Assembly (NCBI RefSeq): GCF_937616625.2
Contig: NC_065571.1
Span: forward strand, 53,243,651 to 53,307,650
DNA: 64,000 bases
Source of the DNA: Mercurialis annua
Taxonomy: Eukaryota > Streptophyta > Magnoliopsida > Malpighiales > Euphorbiaceae
Direction of reading: 5' to 3'
Positions 47,261 to 58,658 of the stretch are shown here, one piece after another. The notes beneath the pieces were generated by a model. The model had not been told where the DNA came from, ran no database searches, and was given only the letters and a program-made list of their open reading frames with translations. The position numbers were made by a program, and so were the translations under genes. Position 1 is the first letter of the stretch. Each line of letters opens with the position of its first letter.

Positions 47261-47775
47261 GATATCTTGGTGGGGTATTTTTTGTGAAATTCTAGTTTTC
47301 TTGTAAAAAAAGTTGCCAGAATCAGTATATATAAGACTTATTTATTTAAAAATGAATGCAGTTCATTTCCTTAATATAATAATACCTTTTGAGTTTTGAC
47401 AAATAAAAAAAAGGCAGTTTATTTATGATATTTGCTTATTGAGAAAATGAATTGGTTTTAATTTGAAACTTGAAGAAGAAGAATATGTTTTCAAAACATG
47501 GTTTTAAAAAGGAAAATGCTTTATAACCCACCTATTTAACCCACTTTCAATAATCAACATTACGTGGCAGGATTTCATTCGTCCAATACCCACTTTCATT
47601 CGTCCAATACTCACTCAAAAGTGTATATCTCAAAAAATAAAATTTAATGCATCATCTCTTTAACTGACACGTCATGCGGTACAAGAAGGTGGGTTAAAAG
47701 AGTTGGTATAGCATTACTCTTTTAAAAATTAATCAGATAAACCAGTTCAAATATCATTTTAAACCCGGTTTTAAA
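47261..47775. repeat. Right direct repeat flanking the gag-like ORF (interrupted)
   Basis: Matches 45941-46155 from GATATCTTGGTGGGG to GTTTTCAAAACATGG, then is interrupted at 47511-47719 by a MITE, and resumes with TTTTAAAAATTAATCA, matching the end of the left copy. It also contains an insertion around 47385-47440 compared with the left copy. Confidence 0.72.
47511..47719. mobile_element. Small MITE, 209 bp, inside the right direct repeat
   Basis: Flanked by TTTTAAAAA on both sides (47502-47510 and 47720-47728). Ends GGAAAATGCTTTATAACCC and, inverted, GAGTAATGCTATACCAACT share the pattern AATGCT-TA and then TTTAACCCACC/TTTAACCCACT. An internal direct repeat CATTCGTCCAATAC-CACT occurs twice. 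The empty site is known: the left direct repeat reads through this point. An 8- or 9-bp duplication leaves hAT or Mutator-like origin open. Confidence 0.78.
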
Positions 47776-48337
47776 AATTAACTAAGTAAAATGAGTGGTA
47801 TAAATTATAACGAGTTGAAAAGTCAATTGTTATTTGTTTATATGCTCATAAGCTGAAATTTTTTCGATTTTTCTTTTTTTTCAGTAGCATGTCGATCTTG
47901 TAAAACAGTAAATTTTATTTTATTTTGCATTTTTAATTTTCAATAGCACTCTAAATTAGAAAAATTAGATGATTTTATTACTATAAAGATTAAAATATTC
48001 AAAACAATTAAATTTAAAAATTATTTATTTTTTATTTAAATAAATTCAAACAAGTCCTTTAACTTAAATAAAATTTCAAATAAATCCTAAATTAAAAGAA
48101 ATTAACTGGACTGTTTCAAGATAGGATGCTATGACCTCAAACTTAAAACTGATTCAAAGATATAGGAATGAATCAAATGTCATATATACCATGTTTTTGA
48201 GCTGTCATAACGTGACAGTTTAAATAAATTAAACACCAAAATATTGAGCATTTTCTCCACCGTTCGCCTTCGGACCCACCACCGCTGCCGTTTCGTTATG
48301 CCCCTCCGTTAATTCGACTTTACTTTTAAATAATTTG

Positions 48338-50846
48338 TGTAATACCCCGTAAGTTCAGGTGCCGTTTAGTACAACGTGTCCGGTAGAGAAGGACCGGAGT
48401 TACAGAAATAAAGATATTGGATATTAAAGAAAAGGATAATATGGAGTAGGACGTAATTGTTTATGGATTGGAATAAGAAAATAAGGAAAAATGCTAAAAA
48501 AAGTCACAAACTATAGATCAGGGACTAAAGTGATAATTTAACCAGTTAAGTCCGAAAATGGAATTATTTCGCCAAGGTCCGCGAAATGTTTTATAGTATT
48601 GGTGGTAAAAGTTTCCGGTCAATCGGAGACCTTTTAAAATTTGGACGCGGATTCGTTTTGGGCTAAATTATCAATTTTGAAGAATTCAAGGACCAAAGTA
48701 CAAATTAGCCAATTTAGCCTCGAGAATAGTAATTGGAAGATTATCGACGAGAATAATTATATTTGGAGTAGTATTGTTTATTTGGATATAAATAATACGT
48801 AGATAATCGAGTTAAAAGGATAATTTAACCGTTTGGTTAAATTAGAAAGTTTAAAAGAGAAATGGTTTAAGTTAAAGAGATGAAGGATCAAAATGGACAA
48901 TTAGCCAAGATATATATGATAACTTTCCTTAAGAGTAAGGAAAGGAAGTGATGATCAGAGGAAGCGAAAGTTACAGAAGCTTTCGACGATCGATTACGAT
49001 CCGTCGCCGTTTCGCCGTTTCTCGCTCAAATCGCGAGTTCTTTATATCGATTCGTTCAGAATTCGATTCTCTATCATCGCTAAGCTTCAAATCGAGGTAA
49101 GCTTAACGTTTTTATTATGAGAATTGATAAATAAGGGTTATTTTGTTTTAACGAATTAAACGAATCGTAATCGCGTTTCTATTGGCGTTTTTGATGATAT
49201 TTGAGATGGTTATTAATGGAAATCGTGCTAGAATCGACTTTGGACGTTTAAGCACGTCGGAAATGGCCCGGGGAATGAACCCCGGGGCTGCACATCGGCA
49301 GCCATTTGCTGCACGAACGTGCAGTACACGTTCGTGTAGCATACTGCACGAACGTGCAGTACACGTTCGTGTAGCAGACTGCACGAACGTGTAGCACACG
49401 TTCGTGTAGTACACTACACGATCGTGGAGCACACGAACGTGCAGCGTACTGCACGAACGTGCAGCGTACTGAACGTGCAGTACACTGCTGCACGAACGTG
49501 TAGCCCTTCGCCAAAGGGGGGTTTTCGAATCGGGCCTTCTGGGCCCTGACGCGACGCGGAAACTCGATTTCAAACAATTTCAAGTCGTGTAATCAATCGT
49601 GATTCGATTGAATATCAAAACGTAAACTAGGACGTTTAAAAGAGAAGTGTGATTAAGAGATTATCAAAGTTAAGAATCGTATTAGAGATACGATTGTGTT
49701 AACCTAAGTTTATAACTTAGGAGTTTGAATATTAAGCCTACGTTTATGAATTAAACGTACGTATGATTTGAATAGGAAGTGGATACATCGACGAGGTACG
49801 AGATCGACGAGCTGGAATAGTTAAAAGAGTGAATGACGTGTGGAGCTTACGTTTGGATATATGGAATAGCGATCGTTGTGAGTTAAACTTTACTTTGAGT
49901 ATTATTACGCAATAGATAGTTTTTATATTATAAATATAATATTAAACTACATCGCATGCTATAGTATTTTATCGATAGAAATGAATTTGTGCATCGTATT
50001 ATCGAATATATATAGATTGTGAAAACTAGTATATGATCCGGGGGAAACAAGCTACCTATTGGGTGTCAATAGGCTGTGTGATCACCAGCGTCCGGGTAAG
50101 TCATAGATAGAGATTTCATGGGTCGTATATCATACTTGTTTGTGCATGCGATACAGAGCCTATCTGGTTGAACTATCCCGGGGCCTGTATCTGCGAGTCG
50201 GCTGGTTGAACTATCCCGGACTCATATCGATCGATCGTTAGATGTTGTGATAATGTTCATTATGCATACTAAGGTATTAGGGTTTCGATCGGATCAAATG
50301 CTTGAAGTATAATATGTTTGTATATATGTGTTTTGTTTTAAATGCGATGTTATTTTCTATAATACCCTAGTAATGTGTTTTCTCACTCAGTATTTCCCCA
50401 AATACTGACCCCTCACATTGATGTTTTCAGGTGTTTAGAGTCGGATCAGACAGACCGTCTTTGGTGTGCTGAGTACGAGTCCCCTTGGTGCTGCAGTAGT
50501 ATACGTATGACGAGTCTTAGCATAGAATAGTCAGGTCTTATAGGTTGTGTACATATTTAATGTTTGCTTGATGTGACGTCTTTTGGTTGTCAGTTTTGTA
50601 TTGATCGATAGACGGGCTAGTACGTACAAGTTACGGAAGTGAGATGCCCACTACGGTTGTATCGATGATGTGATATATATGATGTACGTTATGATTGTAA
50701 ACGTGTCTTCTTATTACATGTTTATAGGATAGTTGTGTTTGCGTTTCCGCGAAAAAGTTAGAGTGGTTTTAGGCTTGCTACGGGTTTCGGAGCTACCACT
50801 CCCATTCTCTAGCGCCGGTCTCGGCTCAATAATTTGGGTCGTGACA
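48338..50846 (+). mobile_element. Solo LTR of a Ty3/gypsy-type retrotransposon, 2.5 kb
   Basis: Starts TGTAATACCCCG and ends GGGTCGTGACA with the exact 5-bp duplication ATTTG on both sides (48333-48337 and 50847-50851). It shares its terminal 80 bases and several internal blocks (CTATTGGG...CAATAG, GCTGTGTGATCACC) with the 3.2 kb LTR at 6080-9287, so both belong to related families. No internal region or second LTR is present. A GC-rich palindromic array lies at 49310-49504. Confidence 0.88.
49310..49504. repeat. Palindromic array of CACGAACGTG/CACGTTCGTG units in an LTR
   Basis: Units GCACGAACGTGCAGTA and CACGTTCGTGTAGC alternate about ten to twelve times over 195 bases. Each 10-mer is nearly its own reverse complement and neighbouring units are inverted, so the whole array can fold into a multi-hairpin. 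It is preceded by a CCCCGGGG-like palindrome (CCCGGGGAATGAACCCCGGG). It is more GC-rich than the rest of the LTR and generates spurious open frames on both strands. Confidence 0.85.
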
Positions 50847-50851
50847 ATTTG

Positions 50852-52885
50852 GCACCCTACCTTTATTTTGTTAACGGTGATCTCTTATTTTTAATTTTAT
50901 TAAACGATTTGATATCTCACTTTTAAACGATTTGATACCTCAGTTTTAATTCCGTTACAATTTAATCCCTCAAATTAACGGAAGGATATCTTAGTTAACA
51001 AAGTAAAACAAAAGAACCATTAAGTAGATTTTTAAAATAAGAGATATCAAACTGTTAATTATGATATAACCCAGGGACCTCAATGTAATTTGTTTTTAAA
51101 ATTAAGAGCCATTTTTTATTTTTAATAAACAATCTAAAAAATCAAATTTTTTATTTAATAAACATGCATAGCTCTTCCCAACTTATTTAATTGTACAATA
51201 TTAATAAAGGTGATGTCTTAAAAAAATATGAATTAAGGATATAATATAAATTACAAAATGGTTATAATTGAAATATTTAAAAATAAATTGGTATTTTTTT
51301 TTAGAAAACGAGTAATTGCCTAAAATGAGACGTGCCTATCAAAAATTGGTGTTTAAAAAGTTCGGGTTAGAATTGAACTCATCCAAAAAAATTTGTATTT
51401 TTAAAACATTAAGCTTATAATAAATATCATTTATAATATTATTGCAAAATAAATTAATAAAAAAAATTTAAATTTTAATGTAATTATAAAGAATAGTAAA
51501 AAAAGATAACATTGAAAAGTGGATAAAATAATAGATCTTAGCCAACTTAACTTTTTATTTTTAAATTACCGTATTTGCCTAACCGACCTATCACTTTTTA
51601 ACATAATGGGTACTATGTATTAATAATTTTTATTTTAAGAGTTTTTAATGGATAAAAATATGTTAGTACATATATTGAAAAGATATAGAATGTTTATTAT
51701 TCTATATTAATTGTATTTTAAAAATATATTAATTACTATCTTGTAAATGTGTATAATCATTAAGACAAAATGAAGGATAAAAAAAATTATATTAAAAGTA
51801 TCATAAAACTTCTTAAACGAGATTTTACAATATACTAAAGGAACATTTATTGCTAATTTCCTAATTCGTAAATTTTTCCCAAATAGATGATACTTTACGT
51901 ACTTGAGCCACGTGGAAAAAATTGCGTTCAACGCACCGTTTAAAATTTAAAATAAACGTCTTATAAAAAAATTAAGTCGCTAACATTTTTTTTTAATCGA
52001 AAAACTCAAATACCCCTATATTTTATTTACAAATTGTATTTTGAAAAGGATTAGAATGACAATTAAACCATCCACCGCCATTAAAATTTGTTATAAATAA
52101 AGGAATAACCTAAATGTTTATTTTAGCGCCTCAAACAATCTCTTTAAATTTTTTTGGTCTCTGATCTCTCATGGTCCTAGGTTTCAAAGCTAATTTCAAA
52201 GTTTAGGGTTTATGATTTAATTCCAGTTGACAAACTTTTATTAATTTTTGAAAATTACTCTATAAAGACTTTTGATAGTTGCGGAGATCTTGTGTTCTCA
52301 AAATTCGATGGTGAAACAAAGCACTGCACTACTGTCGCTCAAGAATTATACTTTGTTTCACTTGTTTTGTTGGAAGAAAATTTGATATAATCTGTAAGTT
52401 ACCGTCAAATTTCACATAATTTAAATTCAGTCACTGTAAGTGCAGATCATGATGTTTTTCCTTTAAATTTTACTGATTTTGTTTCCGTTGGTTACACTAA
52501 TTTTTAAAAAGTCAAATTTAGGGTTTGGTAAATTTAGCCTATAATATTCTTAATGTCAATTCTGATTACATCTCACAATTAACATTCGTAAACACATTGT
52601 ATGATAGCTTAAAGTGGCTCATGTTGCTACCAAATTCGTGCTGGCGTTGTCCCAAGAAGCTTATGCTATAAAAATATAGTTTAGTTGATGCATAAATGGT
52701 ATTTATTTGATCATATTCACGAAATTTAAAGAAGCTTATGCTATAACTAAATTTATGCACAGCAGCACAGGCCCATGTCCCGTTTCGGCCCCGTCTCGTT
52801 CCCTTGAAAGCCTGCATGTTGAAATCGGTTGGAAAATAATAGTTACGGTCTTATAATGGAAAACACAAAGGGCTTTTTACTCAAA
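50852..52885. other. AT-rich intergenic DNA with a loose foldback
   Basis: At 50860-51080 phrases such as TTAACGGTGATCTCTTATTT, ACGATTTGATACCTCA and the later AAATAAGAGATATCAAACTG are inverted to each other, suggesting a diverged foldback MITE. The remainder is AT-rich with no gene seen. Confidence 0.4.
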
Positions 52886-53451
52886 CTAGTTTCGCATTAC
52901 GTGTTATGCACGTGGCTCGTAACGTAACTCGTCAATGAATATATTAATAAATTTATTATAATTATATCAATTTTTTATTTATAATTAATATTAAATTAGT
53001 TAAATTTTTTTGTAAAATTAAATATAATATATTCGATTATTAAATTTTTTTCCATACTGGATTTATTCTTCTTTTAGTTTTATAATAACCATAATTAAAT
53101 AATTAACTTAATTTAATTAATAATATCTATAAAAATAATAAGATAAAAATTTAAATAATTATATATTGACCAAATAGAGTATTTTAATTTTGTAGTTCAA
53201 TCAAACTAAAAGATAGGTATTCCTACTAATTTAGAGACAATTTAGTTATTTTTTGCATACTAAAAACTAAATTGGAGATAATTTAGCTACCTACTCTAAT
53301 TAGTACTTTAATTGTAATAGTGATTAATTAAATAACTAATTAGTTAATGATTATAAAACTTTTATTTAGTATTAAACTGAAAATGATTATTCAGTAAATT
53401 TGCCTGTTCCCCCCCCCCCCCATCCGTGCTTTTATATATAGTATAGATAGA
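52886..53451 (-). mobile_element. Non-autonomous Helitron, 566 bp
   Basis: On the minus strand the element begins TCTATCTATACTATATATAA, then AAAGCACGGATGGGGG, and ends in GCGAAACTAG, preceded by the hairpin ACGTG-CATAA-CACGT about 9 bases before the end. The flanks are A on the 5' side and T on the 3' side, as expected for insertion between A and T without duplication. The poly-C run (13 bases at 53409-53421 on the plus strand) is part of the 5' region. No Rep/helicase is encoded. The second copy of its 5' end is at 11091-11145. Confidence 0.82.
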
Positions 53452-56354
53452 TAACCAACATTCAAGTTTGATTTACTTTTATACTGACTCATGTTTGACA
53501 TTTTAAAACTATCATACAAAAAAGAATTTATTACTTTTATACCATTCATATAAATAGAACCCTAATAGCACAAACCCTCATAAACAAGATTATTTTCTCT
53601 CTTCTCAGATTTCTCTCTCCTTTCTCTTTCAACTCACCTTTTGTTCTTTGCATCAATCCGCCTCCGCCGTTTCATTTTCGTTGTTCCGCCTCCGCCGTTC
53701 CGCCTTTGTCTCGCCGTTACCTTTCTTTTATCGTTTTGATTTCAGATCTGAATTTTTTTGTTCTTTCTTTTATTTTTCAGATCTGTAATTTGTTTATTTA
53801 TTACTGTTTTTCACCATTAAACATGTATAAAGAGTATATTTAAAGAATCTAATACTCATTTCATGTTATGTAGAATAATTTTGTGATTTTATAGAATAAA
53901 ATTCTGTTATTTCTGTATTTTTTTGTGTTTTTGCGTTTTTTTATTCTGCAAAAGGATTTCTTGATGATGATTGATTGCTGAATTATTGTAATGTTACAGT
54001 GTTATTGATTTTATGTTGATATTATGTTGATATCAACTGATATTTTTATTTTTTAATATTGAAAAATAAGATAATATTGTCTGTGTAATCAACTAAAAAA
54101 TTAAATTAAATTAAATTGAGACTATAAATGATATGGTAGCATCAAGGAGAAGACATATAATGATGTTGAATTATTGTAATATTATAGTGTTGATATTGTG
54201 TTGATTTTCGGTTGATATTTTGTTGATTTTATCATCGGTGAAGAAGACAATAATGATGTTAAATTATTTTAATGTTACAATGTTGATCTTATGTTGATAT
54301 TATGTTGATATTTACTTGATTTAACATTAACGAAAAAGAACGCATTATATGTGAAATAAAATAAAAAAATTGATATCAAATTGAAAAAATGTTTAAAAAA
54401 ATAAAAATTAGTCCAAAAAAATTGAAAAATTTAAATTAGTGAATTTATTACATATGTTGATTTCGTGTTAATTTCATGTTGATATTAAAACTGACGAAAA
54501 ACATCAGCAGTAAAAAAAAGTTAAAATTCAAAAAAAGTCAAAATTCAAAAAATTTAAAAAAATTGAAATTAAAATATGTGATAAATATTAAGTGCAGGAA
54601 TATAATGGTGAAAAAAATAATTAAAAATGATGAAAGAAAATGAAGGACAATGTGAATTAATATAAAAAGTAAAGTTTCTTCAAAAAGTAGTATAAAAGAA
54701 AAGAAAGCTGGTATGAAATGTAAAGATTTAGAAGGGGTGGTAAAGAAGTAAATGTTGGAGAAAAAATAGTATTTCATATAAAAAGCCCAAAAAAACAAGT
54801 TATATGGTAAAAAAATATTGTTTTAAATTTTTTTTTAGTGGCTTATGCTGCCCAATTTATGCTCCTGAAGTCCCAGTTCCGGTCCCTGAAAGTTGAGTGG
54901 TGATTGTGAAATGTGGTTGAAATTGGGCGATTTCTTTTAGAAAATCACATTCTATGGCCGCCTCGATTATTCTAATACCATTACATTTCACATTGGTGAA
55001 CATGTCGCATGTTGGTCCAAAGTTACATATGTTGCTTCAAATTTATGTTTTATGGTCCTTGTCTTGGTCCGTTGAAAGACGAACGTTGATTATGAAATGT
55101 GGTTGGAATTGCTGGAAAATAAAAGGTATGGTCTAATTATAGTAAATCAAGTTTTTGTATGGAATTAACTAATTTGAAAAAGTGTTACGTGGGTTCAATT
55201 TTTTTCTTTGGATTATTATTTTCTTTTGCGGTCTAATTATTTTATCCAGTTATTAAAATGTAGTTATATTTTTAAAACTGCACATTTTTACTTCAATCAT
55301 CTGCTTAAGTAATTTGATCTTGAATATGAATTAATATGCTAGTAGGTTATGCTGTAATATTTTAGTTGGTTTTATTAGTAGATGTATAAATTGTATAAGT
55401 TGACAATCTTTCAGAAAAGCATATATTAATAGAGTCCAAGAAAATATTGGTCTTCTTTTGCGTTTATAACGTGTGAGTCAAATTAAATGACCTCACTTGA
55501 AAAGTATTGTCATTGGGGTTTGATGGGGCAAACCTGGATGCAAAAAATCCAAAACCCACATATAAATTATGTGCATGATTGAATATTTTTTTATAAGTTT
55601 GATATTGATTGAAATTGTGTGAATATGTTCTGTTGGATATGATTATAACTTATGTTGATCGAATTATCTCTTAAATTATATATATTAGTTACTTGGAATG
55701 CTTATGAATGAGTATGTTTAGTATACATATATGTATTTGCTTACTAAGTTATAGGTTCACTCCTCGGTGTTATTTTTTTCAGGATACAAAGGGTCGCATT
55801 GAGTCAACATTTACATCTGATAGAGGTTTCAGGTGGGTCAATGGAGAGATCATTGCACGTGCATAGTGCATATTTTAAAATGTTTATGTAGACAAGATAA
55901 ATAAATGGAGTTTTTATACGAGATAGTATGAATGTATATGAATATGCTTTTAGCTAAAAGTTTTGTGTCGAAATATGACATGTATGAAATGGAATTTGTT
56001 CTGTTTGTTATAAATGTATGAATAAATAATGTTTTAATTAAAAAGTTGTTATAATAAAATTGTAGTCAAGATCAATGATGAAGTCCTCTACCTTGATATC
56101 AGCTTGCCCACTCTGCAGGTCACCCACCTCAAAAAGATGCTCGAACAACCCCTCAAACAGTTCCTTAAAAAAGGCTTCATTCACCTCAAGTTCCTATTCA
56201 GGCTGCAACTTAGGTGAATCTTCAGGCTGCCACTTAAGTGGCTCTTCAGACTGTCATTCAGGTTGAGATTCAGACTCCTATGCCTCATCACACTGCCCCA
56301 CTTTATTGGATTCAGTTTCCTTTGCTACAACATCATGCCCCTCTTTAATGATTT
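53452..56354. other. Repeat-rich intergenic DNA
   Basis: 53590-53720 is CT/CCGCC-rich (CCGCCTCCGCCGTT twice), like a fossil 5' UTR. 53960-54480 has many degenerate TGTTGATATTATGTTGATAT units. 54840-55130 (GCTGCCCAATTTATGCTCC) recalls 52740-52830 in composition, perhaps fragments of one older element. 56195-56265 has a triplicated CTTCAGGCTGCCACTTA-like unit. No intact gene is supported. Confidence 0.4.
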
Positions 56355-57060
56355 CTAGCCCCTTTGCCTCATCACACTGTCCCTCCTTAGTGATTTTTGG
56401 CCCCTTTGCTTCATCAAACTACCCCCTTTAGTGGCTTTAAGCCCCTTTGCTTCATTAGATAGCTCATCTTGATTGACATTAGACCTATTTCCTTCATCAC
56501 TCCTTTCATTGGATTCAAGCACCTCACTAAGCCCCACTTGATCGTGTCCCTCGCCATGTTTAGCAGTTGGCCCCCTCATTGCCCACATTATACCATTCAA
56601 GTGGTAATGGACCACTAAAGTCTACCCTGTCTAGACCACAATCTGCTCCGCGTGTCCCACTACTTTAGACTTTTTCTTTGTAATCCTTTTTGGAACATTG
56701 TAACTTGATTTTTCTTTTATTATTTCCACCAACTCAAATGGTTTTTTAAAAATAAGAACTAATCTAAATACTTCTAAACAAGTCAACTTCTTGACATACA
56801 CATCAACACAACCATCTTTACTATCAATTACAGCCATTAACATTCCAAGACATTGCCCATCATGTTCTATAATCCTAATCCCCTGATTATAATCCAACCT
56901 CGCTTCCAATAACAGTGCATCAGTCTCACAACTTTCAACTTCCTGCCCGTAAATCAAGCCTAGTTAAAGCTATATAAGCAATATCAAACCATCTACAACT
57001 AACATCCCCATTAAAGTACCTCCAATCTTTAAAATTCCCATTATAGTGCAGTATAACTTC
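56355..57060 (-). pseudogene. MULE transposase N-terminal remnant with charged repeats
   Basis: Read on the minus strand from about 57060, the translation gives ILHYNGNFKDWRYFNGDVS and then IAYIALTRLDLR, resembling the N-terminal MuDR/PB1-like segment of plant Mutator transposases. After a frame break it continues in the frame ending at 56631 with GIRIIEHDGQCLGMLMAVI and VDVYVKKLTC. Next comes a frame with repeated EAKG-type units encoded by a minisatellite of about 48 bp (CCCCTTTGCCTCATCA-like units at 56280-56470). Stops and frame shifts interrupt it, and no catalytic DDE domain follows. Assignment is by pattern only. Confidence 0.42.
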
Positions 57061-58658
57061 AAATATCTCTGACTTTAATGGTTCAACAAGACCTGATCAA
57101 ATAAGTAAACAACAACAGCCACTTCAATAATATACTAGCCAACCAATTTTATAATCAACCACAACAACTAACACAACACAACACAATATTTCATAAATAA
57201 TAGCTGTTTATTCAACCACAATCAATACAAAAAAAGATGCATTTAATAGTAACTTGCCATGTTCAGCGTACTCTACCAACACAAAACAACACAACAACCT
57301 AAACAAAATTATAAAATAAAACCTAAAGAAAAATCTACCAAAATAAATGTTTATAAACAAATAACACACCTTTTATTCTTTTTTTCTTTTGTCGTCAAGT
57401 ACTTGAGAGGCCTTTCCTTTCCTTTTCTAGTCATTTTTGAGGGATCCACTTAGTGTTTTTAACCTTTACGCCGGCACATGTGAACAAAGGTTCTAACTTC
57501 ATACCAAAAAAGAATTTGTTCCATTAAATGTTCATAAACAATCAACCTCCATTATTTTTTAAAAAAGATAACAGACAGATAGGAAAAAGGGTAACTTTCT
57601 TACCTAGAGTTTTTGTCTTTCTCTTTTCTTCCTGCAAATAGGATACAACCAACGATGGAAAAAAAAGAAGGGGAGACGAAATGAAATGGCTTCGAAGAAA
57701 GATTTCACTCGCAACCAACAGTGGTAGTTGATTTCACTCGCTCGATGTCTGAAAGAAAGAACAACAGTGTTCCAAAACAAAAAAGGAGGAAAAGGAAAGA
57801 AAATGGAGGATAGAAAAGTCGAGGTAAGTGTTGAGAGAACTTACTGCGGTTGAAATTATGACTTTTCAATTTTCAAATTTTTTAATTTAATTTTCTATCT
57901 GCTGATGTGTCTGTGCAATACACATCAGATTTAGACATGTGGCGAGTTTAAAAGGGCCAGACGAATAAATCTGTCCACATCATCCGTCTAAACAGAGAGG
58001 AGGCAACGTGAGGGAGAAAATGGGCAGAAGGAGTTTTGTGAATTTGAAATGAAAGTTCAAGGGGTTTTTGACCGAAAAGTGAACTTAGAAACATTCATGA
58101 TTGAACGACCTAAAGTCACAGACGGTGGGTGATTTTAAGCCGAAGAACCCTAAATCAAAACTCAAAAATAGAAATCACTACCCTAAAATAGCTTATCATA
58201 TAAAAGTGAAGTTACATCAAATAAAATGCAAAAAGAAAGATAAGTTGAAATAAATATTAATTAAATATAAAAAAATAAATCTGAAACGGCTAAAAATATA
58301 CAATGACATTAAAATCAATATTAACATATAGGATAACTCATAAAAGCTGAAAACATAGAATAACATTGAAATAACAGAACAATTAGGTAATTAGACCTCA
58401 AAAGACGAACTATAGCTCAGAAATGTCCTAGGGCATGCAAATCAGATGGCATTCCTGATAGAAGTGTCCATTGTATCATCACCAATCAAACTAACATGTA
58501 TACAAAACAGGTGCTTTCTATGGTTACTTTGTTCACTTATCACCGTTGCATGAATGATAATCATGTTCATCCAATGGTTAAATGATTCACTAAAAACAAA
58601 GTAACCGTAATCCCTACAAAAATGTGATACTGAATCCAACTTCATCAAATTATAGAAG
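57061..58658. other. Transposon-derived spacer
   Basis: AC-rich low-complexity DNA at 57080-57310 (AACACAACACAAC). At 58030-58150 GGTTTTTGACCGAAAAGTGA and a GATTGAACGACC segment resemble the ends of some plant Mutator-like elements, but the matching left end was not located. No gene is seen. Confidence 0.35.

Noticed and set aside
49148..49583. ORFs of 70-141 codons in both directions, Cys/Arg/Thr-rich
   Set aside because: They arise from the CACGAACGTG array within the LTR; sequence such as repeated RSCS is an array translation, not a cysteine-rich peptide.
54538..54798. 86-codon minus-strand ORF, Phe/Leu/Ile-rich, membrane-like
   Set aside because: Composition follows from A-rich plus-strand DNA (TTT/ATT codons); no gene signals surround it.
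58030..58150. Mutator-like terminal repeat near the RAD7-like 3' end
   Set aside because: Only one end is visible; without the partner end and a 9-bp duplication it is not listed as an element of its own.
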